Source: UBA1924 sp963976625
GTDB taxonomy: Bacteria; Planctomycetota; Phycisphaerae; Phycisphaerales; UBA1924
DNA length: 64,000 nucleotides
Direction of reading: 5' to 3'
Assembly: GCA_963976625.1 (NCBI GenBank)
Contig: CAXBLA010000017.1
Location: 1-64,000 of the forward strand
A program made the position numbers and the translations under genes. This document shows positions 42,715-50,705 of the stretch, in pieces (the stretch's first letter is position 1; every line of letters starts with the position of its first letter). The notes below the pieces were generated by a model. It searched no databases and had not been told where the DNA came from. It saw only the letters and a list, made by a program, of their open reading frames with translations.

Positions 42715-42836
42715 GCTTCCTCGGCACCACCCGGGGGAGTTCACACAAGGGGTTCTCTCTTGTGATTCCGTGACACAAACACGGGAAGCCGAGCGACGGC
42801 AATGGAGAAAGGTCCGGGGCAACCCGGGGGTGTGAC
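42715..42836 (+). promoter_or_regulatory. Structured 5' leader of the cold-shock gene (putative RNA switch)
   Basis: Several complementary segments can be paired by eye. An outer stem is CTCGGC 42720-42725 with GCCGAG 42788-42793, and it encloses two hairpins: CACAAG 42744-42749 with CTTGTG 42759-42764, and CCGTG 42768-42772 with CACGG 42780-42784. A GNRA-capped hairpin, CCGGG 42814-42818 with CCCGG 42823-42827 (loop GCAA), stands just before the ATG. Its 3' arm plus the GGGGGTG at 42826-42832 can instead pair with CACCACCCGGG at 42725-42735, ten pairs with one bulge. The two folds exclude each other around the ribosome site. Folding is inferred by hand only. Confidence 0.5.
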
Positions 42837-43187
42837 ATGGATGACAATGGTGACAAATCTGATAACGGAACTGCAAATCGCGGGGACACTCCGAGCGACA
42901 GGCTGATTCAGACCATGGGCACGGTGAAGTGGTTCGACCCGCGAAAGGGCTTCGGATTCATTGTCGGCCCAGACGAGCAAGACATCTTTGTGCATTTCAC
43001 GGTCATTGAGGGGGACGGCTTCCGTGTGCTCAAAGACGGGGTCGAGGTCTGCTATGACGCCGAGTGCAACGATAAGGGCTGGCGGGCGACCAAGATCTAT
43101 GGTGCTTCTGAGGAGAAGGACCAGGACGACGACTCCCCAGAAGTGGTGATCCCGCGCAGGACCTATTCCCGCACCCCACGCCGGTAG
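42837..43187 (+). CDS. Cold-shock domain protein
   Basis: The cold-shock domain lies at about residues 27-90 of 116. It starts MGTVKWFDPR and carries RNP1 as KGFGFI (residues 37-42) and RNP2 as DIFVHF (about 49-54), the RNA-binding faces of CspA-type proteins. The N-terminal 26 residues are polar and the C-terminal tail is acidic, then Arg-rich. Ordinary Csp proteins are about 67-70 residues, so this one is longer at both ends. An in-frame ATG at 42915 would start exactly at the domain and give 90 residues, and it is a real alternative. Likely role: RNA chaperone in cold or growth transitions. Confidence 0.88.
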   Translation: MDDNGDKSDNGTANRGDTPSDRLIQTMGTVKWFDPRKGFGFIVGPDEQDIFVHFTVIEGDGFRVLKDGVEVCYDAECNDKGWRATKIYGASEEKDQDDDSPEVVIPRRTYSRTPRR

Positions 43188-43407
43188 GCTTCGCATTCCG
43201 ATAGATACTTGTCGTTCAGCGCGGAATTGTTGCAAGTACGCGTGCAATGCGTCAGGCGACGCTATATTATGAGTTGAGCTCTCCTGCGCCGGGTGGGGAC
43301 TTGGGCATGCCAGCACTCGCTGGTGTCGATGCCGGGAAGAGCTTGAGTGGCCGTGAGATGTGTGTTGTTTCCGTTGAGCGCCCGGCTCTGGAGAAGATGT
43401 TTTGCGA

Positions 43408-44364
43408 ATGGACTTGGCATCGAATCCAGTCATCGGTGCTGCCACGGCGGATACATCAATCAACTGGATTGTCGGGGTGTCGATGGGGCTGCTGGTGGGC
43501 TTGGTCATTGGCGGAGCGCTTACCTACATGCTTGCTGCGCGAAGGCTTCGGCTCTCTATCGCCCGTGTGGATAAAGCCCGCAAGCGGGCCCAGGCCGCGG
43601 AACATCTGGCCGAGATCGGTTCGATGACCGGCGGGCTCGCCCACGAGATCAAGAACCCGCTCTCGACCATCGGGCTCAATGCACAGCTTTTGACTGAGGC
43701 CATCGAGGACCTGCCGATCGAGGAGCAGGACCGCTCGCGTTTGGTCCGTAGGCTCGATGCGCTCGGGCGCGAGACCGAGCGCCTGCGTGGGATTCTCGAA
43801 GATTTTCTCGAATACGCCGGCGAGCTGCGTCTTGCGTGCGCTCTTCAATCGATCAACACGATTGTTGAGGAGCTCGCGGATTTCTTCTCGCCGATGGCCG
43901 AGGGGGCCAATATCCGTTTACGCGTCGAGCCCGATCCGTCGGACCCGTGCACGCTTGTTGATTCTGATCATCTCAAGCAGGCCCTGCTCAACTTGATGCT
44001 CAACGCCATGCACGCGATGCAAGCGATGGAGCCATCGGAAACGGGCACGCACGAGATCATCGTCCGTGTCATGCAGGGTGTTGACGAGCACGCGGGCGAC
44101 GACGAGCACGGGCACAAAGTCGTGCGGATCCATGTGATCGATACCGGGCCGGGTATGGACGACGAGACCCGCTCGCGGGTTTTTCATCCGTACTTCACGA
44201 CCAAGTCCTCGGGCACCGGGCTCGGTTTGCCCACGGCCAGGCGGATCGTTCAGGCCCACCACGGGATGCTTGAGCTGCACACCGAGCTTGGCAAGGGGAC
44301 GGACTTTGTGATCACGATCCCGATGTTTGAACCAGATATGTTTGAGCCTGTACACACAAGTTAA
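43408..44364 (+). CDS. Orphan sensor histidine kinase, NtrB-like
   Basis: The 318-residue protein has one membrane helix (about 19-43) and almost no sensing domain. A short coiled linker leads to the dimerisation/phosphoacceptor helix, with His79 in HEIKNPLSTIGLNAQLL. An HATPase domain follows, with the N box (NLMLNAMHAM), the G1 box (DTGPGMD), the F box (FHPYFTTKSSGTGLGL) and a final G box. The layout resembles NtrB/AtoS-type kinases. No response regulator lies next to it. TTG at 43402 is an alternative start. The stop overlaps the convergent kynureninase gene by four bases. With a minimal input region, the signal is likely membrane-borne or from a partner. Confidence 0.88.
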   Translation: MDLASNPVIGAATADTSINWIVGVSMGLLVGLVIGGALTYMLAARRLRLSIARVDKARKRAQAAEHLAEIGSMTGGLAHEIKNPLSTIGLNAQLLTEAIEDLPIEEQDRSRLVRRLDALGRETERLRGILEDFLEYAGELRLACALQSINTIVEELADFFSPMAEGANIRLRVEPDPSDPCTLVDSDHLKQALLNLMLNAMHAMQAMEPSETGTHEIIVRVMQGVDEHAGDDEHGHKVVRIHVIDTGPGMDDETRSRVFHPYFTTKSSGTGLGLPTARRIVQAHHGMLELHTELGKGTDFVITIPMFEPDMFEPVHTS

Positions 44365-45680
44365 TCAGAACTCAATGCCTTGGCGATGCGTTCGGCTGCG
44401 ATGCAGAGCTCTTGATTTGTGTTGAGCAGGTCGGGGCACAGGCGGACGAGCCACTGCCCGGTCTTGGGGCACGGGCGAGCGTCGGCGTTGATGCCGTTGG
44501 CTTTGAGCCTTTCGATCGCGTTGTGCTCGTAACTGTTTCCATTATCGGTGGGGATTAGCACGAACGAGCCGTGGTGCTGCAGGACGCGGGGCTCGATGGC
44601 GTGCTTGGTGAGTTCATCGCAGAGAAACTGCTGCTGGAGCAGGGTGTAGTGGCGCAGGCGATCAACGCCGATGGCTGAGACCAGTTCGAGCCCCGGCCCG
44701 GCCTGGAAGTAGACCAGCGCGGGGGGCGTGGATTCGAGCCAGGCGTCGCCGCCGGCTTCGTACTCGGGGAGTTCGGTGCGTCGGTAGGCGAAGGTGTCCT
44801 GCTTGGCGAACCAGCCGGTGTCGATCGAGAACAGGGAGTCCGAATCGGGCACGCCGCCGGCTGTTGACAGATGCTTGGGGTTGACGATCAGGAAGCACGC
44901 GCCCGCGCCGCCCCGGGTGTACTTGTAGTTGCCCGCGATCAGGAAATCGGCGTCGAGATTGTCAAAGTTGATCTCCATGGCCCCGAACGCGTGGTACGCG
45001 TCGATGAGCACCAATGCCCCGTGCGCACGGGCGGCTTCGATCACCCGATGCAAATCAGGCACCAGCTGCCCGGTGACAAAGCACACCATCGAGCAGACGA
45101 CCAGGTCGGTCTCGTCGGTGATGGCCGCGATGAGGTCGTCGCTGTGGTAGAGCCCTTGCTCATCGGGTTCGACCCATCGCACATCGGCCCGCCCTTTGTG
45201 GGCGGCGGCCTTGAGGTTGAAATCGATCGAATCGAACTCGCCTCGGGTGGCGACAATGTTGGCGACCGGATTTTTGGGATCGAATGGCAGCGCGTTGATG
45301 ACCGCCCGCAGCCCCTGCCCGGCACTGGTCTTGGGGACCACGGCGTCAGCTCGGCTACACCCAGCGATGTCGGCGATCAGCGTGCGGTAGTGCTCACGCT
45401 GCTCCATCCACGGGCCCCACGCGTCATCGAGCCCATCGAACCAGGCATCGAGGGCACGGCTGACCTCATCGGCGACCGCGTCCATGGGGCGACCGAGCGA
45501 GTGGTTGGCGAGGTAGATCTCGTCCGTCCGCTCATTGCGGGCGAGGACGCGCGAGAAAAGCGGATGGAGATGCTCGATGATCGAAGATTCACTCAGTGGT
45601 CCATCGCCGAGCTTGGCCACGGCTTGGGCGATCCGCTCTGATGAACTTTTTGATGATCTGGATGGGTGTGGGTTGGTCAT
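44361..45680 (-). CDS. kynU: Kynureninase-like PLP-dependent enzyme
   Basis: Kynureninase hydrolyses kynurenine (or 3-hydroxykynurenine) to anthranilate (or 3-hydroxyanthranilate) and alanine. The 439-residue protein is a fold-type I aminotransferase (class V). EIYLANHSLGRPMDAV near 54-69 and LVLIDAYHAFGAMEI hold the PLP-site Asp227 and His230. The Schiff-base lysine is probably Lys253 in GNYKYTRGGAGACFL. The start at 45680 lies two bases after the stop of the tryptophan dioxygenase gene, so the two form an operon of kynurenine catabolism. The specificity for kynurenine is inferred from that pairing and the family pattern. Confidence 0.85.
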   Translation of the reverse strand: MTNPHPSRSSKSSSERIAQAVAKLGDGPLSESSIIEHLHPLFSRVLARNERTDEIYLANHSLGRPMDAVADEVSRALDAWFDGLDDAWGPWMEQREHYRTLIADIAGCSRADAVVPKTSAGQGLRAVINALPFDPKNPVANIVATRGEFDSIDFNLKAAAHKGRADVRWVEPDEQGLYHSDDLIAAITDETDLVVCSMVCFVTGQLVPDLHRVIEAARAHGALVLIDAYHAFGAMEINFDNLDADFLIAGNYKYTRGGAGACFLIVNPKHLSTAGGVPDSDSLFSIDTGWFAKQDTFAYRRTELPEYEAGGDAWLESTPPALVYFQAGPGLELVSAIGVDRLRHYTLLQQQFLCDELTKHAIEPRVLQHHGSFVLIPTDNGNSYEHNAIERLKANGINADARPCPKTGQWLVRLCPDLLNTNQELCIAAERIAKALSSD

Positions 45681-45682
45681 AG

Positions 45683-46522
45683 TTAGAGGTGTGTGCGGAC
45701 TTCCCAGAGCTCGGGGAAGAACTGGTGATCGACCATTTTACGGAGGAAGTCCACGCCCGACGAGCCGCCGGTGCCTCGTTTGAATCCGATGACGCGCTCG
45801 ACGACTTTGACATGGCGGAAGCGCCACTGCGAGAACATGTCCTCGACATCGACGAGTTTCTCGGCCATCTCGTAAGCGTCCCAGTGCTCCTTTGGATGCG
45901 TGTAAATCGTCTTGAACACCTCGAGCACGCCCGGGTGCGACACATGGTGCTTGGTGATGTCCCGGTCGAGCACTTCCTGCGGGATCGGCATCCCTCGGCG
46001 GGCGAGCAGACGCAGGAACTCATCATAGATACTCGGGGTGTTGAGCGTCTGGGTCAGCAGCTCGACCGCGCCCGGATCGTGCTTGTGCACCGGGATCATC
46101 TTGGCATCTTTGTTGCCGAGCAGATATTCGACCACGCGGTACTGGATCGACTGGAAGCCTGACCCGGTGCCCAGGGCATAGCGGAACTGGGTGTACTCCG
46201 ACGGGGTGAGCGTGGCGAGCACATCCCACTGGCTCAAAAGCTGCGACTGGATGTGCTTGATCCGGGCGAGGATCTTAAACGACGGGGCGAGCCGGTCTTG
46301 CTTGATGTAGCCGAGCGCCTCGTGCATCTCGTGGATGATCAGCTTGAGCCAGAGCTCCGAGGTCTGGTGCTGGATGATGAAGAGCATCTCGTCGTGGTGG
46401 GGCGGGTCCGAGTGGATCTCTTGGCAGTCGAGGAGCTTGTCGAGCCGAAGGAACTGGGTGTAGGTCATTTTGTCTTCGAGATCGGTGTGGATCGTCTCTT
46501 CGATATGGCGTGGGCATGACAT
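45683..46522 (-). CDS. kynA: Tryptophan 2,3-dioxygenase
   Basis: TDO is a heme enzyme that opens the tryptophan indole ring to N-formylkynurenine. The 279-residue length is typical. Family motifs are clear: MTYTQFLRLDKLLDCQ, then EMLFIIQHQTSELWLKLIIHE at the active site, FRYALGTGSGFQSIQYR, and the C-terminal FLRKMVDHQFFPELWEVR. The ATG at 46522 has AAGGA upstream. The reading from 46603 adds 27 atypical residues. It is paired with kynU two bases downstream. No kynurenine formamidase (kynB) gene is adjacent, so hydrolysis of N-formylkynurenine must be done by an enzyme encoded elsewhere or by an unrelated hydrolase. Confidence 0.95.
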   Translation of the reverse strand: MSCPRHIEETIHTDLEDKMTYTQFLRLDKLLDCQEIHSDPPHHDEMLFIIQHQTSELWLKLIIHEMHEALGYIKQDRLAPSFKILARIKHIQSQLLSQWDVLATLTPSEYTQFRYALGTGSGFQSIQYRVVEYLLGNKDAKMIPVHKHDPGAVELLTQTLNTPSIYDEFLRLLARRGMPIPQEVLDRDITKHHVSHPGVLEVFKTIYTHPKEHWDAYEMAEKLVDVEDMFSQWRFRHVKVVERVIGFKRGTGGSSGVDFLRKMVDHQFFPELWEVRTHL

Positions 46523-46722
46523 GGCGGCGTTCCTTTGTCCGGGGGGCGGATGGTGCCCGCCGGCGAAATTGGTCGATAGATGAGTGTACGCCCCGGATCG
46601 CAAGTGGGCATTTGCCCGTCGGCGTCATATACTCAAGCCACCGATTACTCAACCCATCGATGACCGCTCCATTTCGCGTCTGATTACTATTCAGGTCGCC
46701 GAAGATCACAAGGGACCCCGCC

Positions 46723-47586
46723 ATGAAGATTGCATGCTCAACGATCGCCTGCCCGACCTGGACCATGGAAGAAGCCGCGGCCAAAGCAGCCCAGTTCGGG
46801 TACCTCGGGGTTGAGCTGCGGAGCTTCGATGACCAGAGCGTCGAGATCGCGTCCGAGCCCTTCGGGATCGAGCCCGAAGCCATCCGGGGCATCTTCGATG
46901 ACGCGGGTGTCGATTGCGTGTCGTTCGCCACGAGCATCAAGTTCGACAAGATGATCAACCCGCCTGTGGTTGGGCGGATCTTCATGAACGAAGAATCAGG
47001 CGTGAGCGATGCCAAGGTGTATGTTGATCTCGCGGAGCGTTCGGGCACCGAGTTTGTGCGCGTGTTTGGGAATGACCTGCCAGCCGCGGAGCCCAAGGCG
47101 TGGAGCATGCGCCGCGTGAGCGAACGGCTCAAGCTCGCAGCCCAGACCGGACGCAACACCGATGTCCGCGTGCTCATCGAGAACGCGGGATCGTTCGCTC
47201 GCAGCGAGGCGCTCTTGGAGCTGATGGAAACCGTGGATTCGATGTGGCTGGGCGCATCGTTTAGTGTGCTCGCGTCACTGCAGGCCGGTGAATGCCCGAT
47301 CGACGGCGTCAAGCTGCTCGGCGATCGGATCAAGGTCATCAAGGTCTGCGATATCGATCGCGACGGGAACCCGACCAAGCTCGGCGAGGGCACACTGCCC
47401 ATCGACAAGCTCATCAAGGTGCTCGCGGAGATGAACTACGACGGGTGGATCGTCTACGAGTACCCGCAGCTCTGGCTCGACGATGATGCGGCATACGATG
47501 CGGACGCGGTGCTCAAGCACGCCAGCGGCATGCTCTATGGCTGGATCGAAGCGGCCAAGACGCCGTGCGCTGATTGCTCTTGCTGA
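46723..47586 (+). CDS. Xylose isomerase-like TIM-barrel protein (sugar phosphate isomerase/epimerase family)
   Basis: The 287-residue protein follows the AP endonuclease-2/xylose isomerase-like TIM-barrel pattern. It has MKIACSTIACPTWTMEEAA at the start, GYLGVELRSF as strand 2, VRVLIENAGSF as the metal-ligand strand with Glu, and NYDGWIVYEYPQLW at the end. Such proteins isomerise or epimerise sugars and inositols, and the substrate here is unknown. It diverges from the kynA gene. An oddity is the Cys-rich tail (CADCSC) at the very C-terminus, a possible extra metal site. queG follows after 18 bases on the same strand. Confidence 0.82.
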   Translation: MKIACSTIACPTWTMEEAAAKAAQFGYLGVELRSFDDQSVEIASEPFGIEPEAIRGIFDDAGVDCVSFATSIKFDKMINPPVVGRIFMNEESGVSDAKVYVDLAERSGTEFVRVFGNDLPAAEPKAWSMRRVSERLKLAAQTGRNTDVRVLIENAGSFARSEALLELMETVDSMWLGASFSVLASLQAGECPIDGVKLLGDRIKVIKVCDIDRDGNPTKLGEGTLPIDKLIKVLAEMNYDGWIVYEYPQLWLDDDAAYDADAVLKHASGMLYGWIEAAKTPCADCSC

Positions 47587-47604
47587 GCATGCCGACCCTA
47601 CGAT

Positions 47605-48591
47605 GTGGGTGTGGGTCCATCGGAATCTCAACAACTCGGGGCTGATCTGATCGAGCGGGCGCAGGCCGCGGGCTTTGCGTGCGCGGGGATCGCCGATGTC
47701 GATCCGAGCCGCCATGCTGCGGGGCTCATCGAATGGCTCGACGCGGGCATGCACGGGACGATGGCGTGGATGGAGAACTACACCGAGCTGCGGACCGATC
47801 CGGGCAAGCTCATCGAGCACGCGCAATCGATCTTGGTGGTGGGGGATGTGTATGCTAGCCGCGATGACAACCAAGACCCGCCGATCGAGCCCGGTCGCGG
47901 CAAGATCGCCCGCTATGCGCGCGGCAAGGACTACCACATGCTGATGAAAAAACGCCTGATGGCGCTGGCCGACGACCTGCGAGCGTTGCATCCGGGGGCG
48001 TCGTTCAAGGTCTTCGTCGATACCGCCCCGGTGCCCGAGCGCGAGCTGGCCCAGAGGGCCGGGATCGGCTGGGTGGGCAAGCACACGCTGATCATCCATC
48101 CGAATCTCGGCAGCTATCTGTTCATTGGTGGCATCGTCATGTCGCTCGATGCCCAGGCGCCTGCGACTCAGCCCACCATCACCGACCACTGCGGCTCGTG
48201 CACCGCCTGCATCGACGCGTGCCCGACCGATGCGATCACCGATCATCAGGTCGATGCCCGCAAATGCATCAGCTACCTGACGATTGAGCACCGAGAACCG
48301 ATCGATCCAATGCTCGCGGCCAAGATGGGCGACTGGATCTACGGCTGCGATATCTGCCAAGAGGTCTGCCCGCACAACTCGCCCAAGATGAGCTCAGTGC
48401 TCGGGGCGGAGCCCAACAGCGCATACAAGTCTGAGCGGGCGAGCTTTGATCTGCTGGAGGTCATCAACTGGACCGAGGACGATCGGCGGGCGGCCTTCGT
48501 GGGCTCAGCGATGAAACGGGCCAAGCTCGAGATGATGCAACGCAACGCGCGGATCGTTGCAGAGAATCAGGGGGTTCAGCTCGCTGATTGA
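47605..48591 (+). CDS. queG: Epoxyqueuosine reductase QueG
   Basis: QueG is the cobalamin- and iron-sulphur-dependent enzyme that makes queuosine in tRNA from epoxyqueuosine. The 328-residue protein has the N-terminal cobalamin-binding part (PVPERELAQRAGIGWVGKHT is a family hallmark). It has two [4Fe-4S] clusters: the first from CGSCTACIDACPTDAI near 193-208, the second from CDICQEVCPHN near 249-259, plus CISYLTIEH between them. The start is GTG at 47605, with GTG 47611 also possible. It follows the TIM-barrel gene by 18 bases. Its end overlaps the convergent membrane-protein gene by 16 bases. Confidence 0.96.
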   Translation: MGVGPSESQQLGADLIERAQAAGFACAGIADVDPSRHAAGLIEWLDAGMHGTMAWMENYTELRTDPGKLIEHAQSILVVGDVYASRDDNQDPPIEPGRGKIARYARGKDYHMLMKKRLMALADDLRALHPGASFKVFVDTAPVPERELAQRAGIGWVGKHTLIIHPNLGSYLFIGGIVMSLDAQAPATQPTITDHCGSCTACIDACPTDAITDHQVDARKCISYLTIEHREPIDPMLAAKMGDWIYGCDICQEVCPHNSPKMSSVLGAEPNSAYKSERASFDLLEVINWTEDDRRAAFVGSAMKRAKLEMMQRNARIVAENQGVQLAD

Positions 48592-49790
48592 GTGGTCTGA
48601 TTCGGCATAAACCGAGCAACCAAAGCGCCGATCAGCAGCACCCCGACGCCCGGCCCGAGCCAAATCGTGTGGCGTTCCATGAAACCGATCCAGTACATCG
48701 GCGTGGCGATCACGATCGCGATCCACATGATGGTCAGGGCGGCTTTGGCGGCGACTTTTCCGAGCACGATTCGGTAGAGCACATAGGCTGGCAGGACGAG
48801 CCCGTAGGCGCTCAGGAAGGTTCGGTAGACAAGCTCGCCCGCGCCCAGCCCTGCGTGGTCGGGGACGCGGGTGATCAGCATGCCAAGGCCGCCGGCCAGG
48901 AAGAGCATCGCGAAGAACAGCGACATCGGGGGCACTTTGCCCGGGATCGTCCGTATCTGATCGAGGTGCGCCCGGACGGTGAAGATCCATTGGCACATGA
49001 TGTGGACGAGGATCAGGGATCCGATCCACAGGGCCGCGATGGCTGGGTATGGGCGATCGTTGAGTCCCGCGATGATCAGCCCCGAGTATTGCGTCGTGAG
49101 CACGATCATCAGGGCGAACATGAGCACGAACCCGATGGTGAACCCGGCGCGGCCGTTGGCTTTGGTGTCGAGCTGCTGGCGGGCGTGGTGGAAGGTGATG
49201 TCGAGATACGGGCACAGCAAGAACCCGAGCGTGCACACCGGGATCATCCAGAGCCCGCCGGTGGCGGTGTTCTGCGTGGCCAGGAGGATGTCGCGTGATT
49301 CCATCGCGTCAGGTGTGACGAGCGTGACGATCAGCACCCCGATCGAGAACACGATCAGCAGCATCGCCAGCACATGCATCCGCCCGAACCGGGACGCCCG
49401 CCCAGAGACCACCGAGAACGCGATCGCGACGGCGCCCACGCCGATCAGATAGTTGTCGGGCAAAGGGAAGGATTGACGGATGAAGCTGCTGATCCAGACG
49501 ATCCAGAAGACATGGAACGCGAGGGTGATGGTCGAGAACCACCAGACGGCCTGCGGGTGACGCTCGACCATCGAGACCGATGCTTGGCGCGAGGTGAGCA
49601 CCCAGCCCATGGCCGCGGCTCCGAGTACATTGGGGATCGCGAAGATCAGGAAGCCCGTCCAGCCGAAATCACGCAGCAGGATCGCGGGGAAGAACATCCC
49701 GATGCACCAGGTCCACGAGCACGCGAGGTACGCGCCCCAGAGGATCGGGTTTCTGCTTGTTGGTTGCCCGGGGGTGCCTTGGTCGCTCAT
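48576..49790 (-). CDS. Polytopic membrane protein of unknown function
   Basis: The 404-residue product is almost entirely hydrophobic, with about 11-12 membrane helices starting at YLACSWTWCIGMFFPAILL. I see no transporter, permease or enzyme signature that I can name. Segments such as LWMIPVCTLGFLLCPYLDITFHH and the Pro/Gly-rich kinks recall APC/MFS-like transporters, but weakly. Charged loops are short. The ATG at 49790 follows the gene for a 258-residue protein by 32 bases on the same strand. The longer ORF to 50117 would overlap that gene and is rejected. The last 16 bases overlap queG. Confidence 0.75.
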   Translation of the reverse strand: MSDQGTPGQPTSRNPILWGAYLACSWTWCIGMFFPAILLRDFGWTGFLIFAIPNVLGAAAMGWVLTSRQASVSMVERHPQAVWWFSTITLAFHVFWIVWISSFIRQSFPLPDNYLIGVGAVAIAFSVVSGRASRFGRMHVLAMLLIVFSIGVLIVTLVTPDAMESRDILLATQNTATGGLWMIPVCTLGFLLCPYLDITFHHARQQLDTKANGRAGFTIGFVLMFALMIVLTTQYSGLIIAGLNDRPYPAIAALWIGSLILVHIMCQWIFTVRAHLDQIRTIPGKVPPMSLFFAMLFLAGGLGMLITRVPDHAGLGAGELVYRTFLSAYGLVLPAYVLYRIVLGKVAAKAALTIMWIAIVIATPMYWIGFMERHTIWLGPGVGVLLIGALVARFMPNQTTQSAS

Positions 49791-49822
49791 TTGGAGGGGC
49801 TCATTTCGAAACTGGTTCGAGA

Positions 49823-50599
49823 TTAGTTTGAGTCTTTGTTCGAACTCTTTTTCGGATCTTGGCCGCGGAGTTTTTTGGCCTTGTGGTGGGCCTTGGGCGT
49901 CACATGGAAGGTCGCGGTGCAGCGTCCGACGCGTTTGGGCTTGGCTGGCTTGTCGTCGCCGTCCTGCTCGACCTCGTCCTTGAGCTTCTTCTCGCTCATG
50001 GGCACGAGCACTTGGACAATGTCCATGCGGACGGCGATATTGAACTCCTCGCCCGTGGCGACGAGGGCGTGGATATCGTCGAGCGGGGTCATGCGGTACT
50101 CGGCCGGGCCGTGGCACGGGCGGAGGAACTTGTACTCGAGGTGCTTGCAGACGACGGTGTAGTCGCCGCCGCAGACGGCGAAGACATAGTTGCCCCCCGC
50201 GATCTCGGAGTTGCCCAGCAGGGCAGCACCGGCCATCGCGTTGTACCAGTTCTTGTTGAATCGGCGGAAGGGCAGCGTCGCGCGGTAGGTGCTCGCGTCG
50301 GACTGCATCGTGATGCCCGAGCGGAAGGCGTAGGGGAGCCAGATCATCGAGCAGACACGGTTCCAGAAGTTGTTGCGAGTCGAGAGGTTGGAGATAAAAG
50401 CCTCGGCCCGTTCAAACAGGGTCCGCTTGGGCTTCTTGATTTTGAGGGGCTTGCCGGTTTTGGGATCGATCGGAGTGTCCGCGCTGGGCACCGCACCGGC
50501 GCTGGGCACCTCCCCGCGATGCTCACTGGCGCTCGCCGAGGTTGATTCGGGCGTCTGATCGCTCGATTCCGGGATGGGGGTGGTGGTATCGGTGCTCAT
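49823..50599 (-). CDS. Hypothetical protein, possible hot-dog fold (DUF4442-like)
   Basis: The 258-residue protein has a disordered Ser/Pro/Thr-rich N-terminus (1-60) and a basic C-terminal tail (about 205-258, Lys-rich). Between them is one globular domain: LPYAFRSGITMQSDASTYRATLPF, given in part, then a helix NKNWYNAMAGAALLGNSEIAG, then VCKHLEYKFLRPCHGPAEYR. The pattern 'N-W-x(2)-A-M-x-G-A-A-L' followed by F-LRP resembles thioesterase-like hot-dog proteins of the DUF4442 group. I cannot confirm it, and no catalytic residue is certain. It sits directly upstream of the polytopic membrane-protein gene on the same strand. Confidence 0.55.
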   Translation of the reverse strand: MSTDTTTPIPESSDQTPESTSASASEHRGEVPSAGAVPSADTPIDPKTGKPLKIKKPKRTLFERAEAFISNLSTRNNFWNRVCSMIWLPYAFRSGITMQSDASTYRATLPFRRFNKNWYNAMAGAALLGNSEIAGGNYVFAVCGGDYTVVCKHLEYKFLRPCHGPAEYRMTPLDDIHALVATGEEFNIAVRMDIVQVLVPMSEKKLKDEVEQDGDDKPAKPKRVGRCTATFHVTPKAHHKAKKLRGQDPKKSSNKDSN

Positions 50600-50705
50600 G
50601 CTCTGCGTGGATTATAGTGCCATGGATCCGCCGATGGCGTGCCTTGGCGCATCCTTCTTGGGGTTCTGATCAAGCTGTTTTCTGCCAAAGTTTCCGAGTT
50701 CTGGA

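Noticed and set aside
43247..43627. An open frame starting before the histidine kinase in another frame
   Set aside because: It runs through the kinase gene in a different frame, and its product has no recognisable domain. The kinase frame has all family boxes. A -10-like TATATT at 43263-43268 has no acceptable -35, so no promoter was called.
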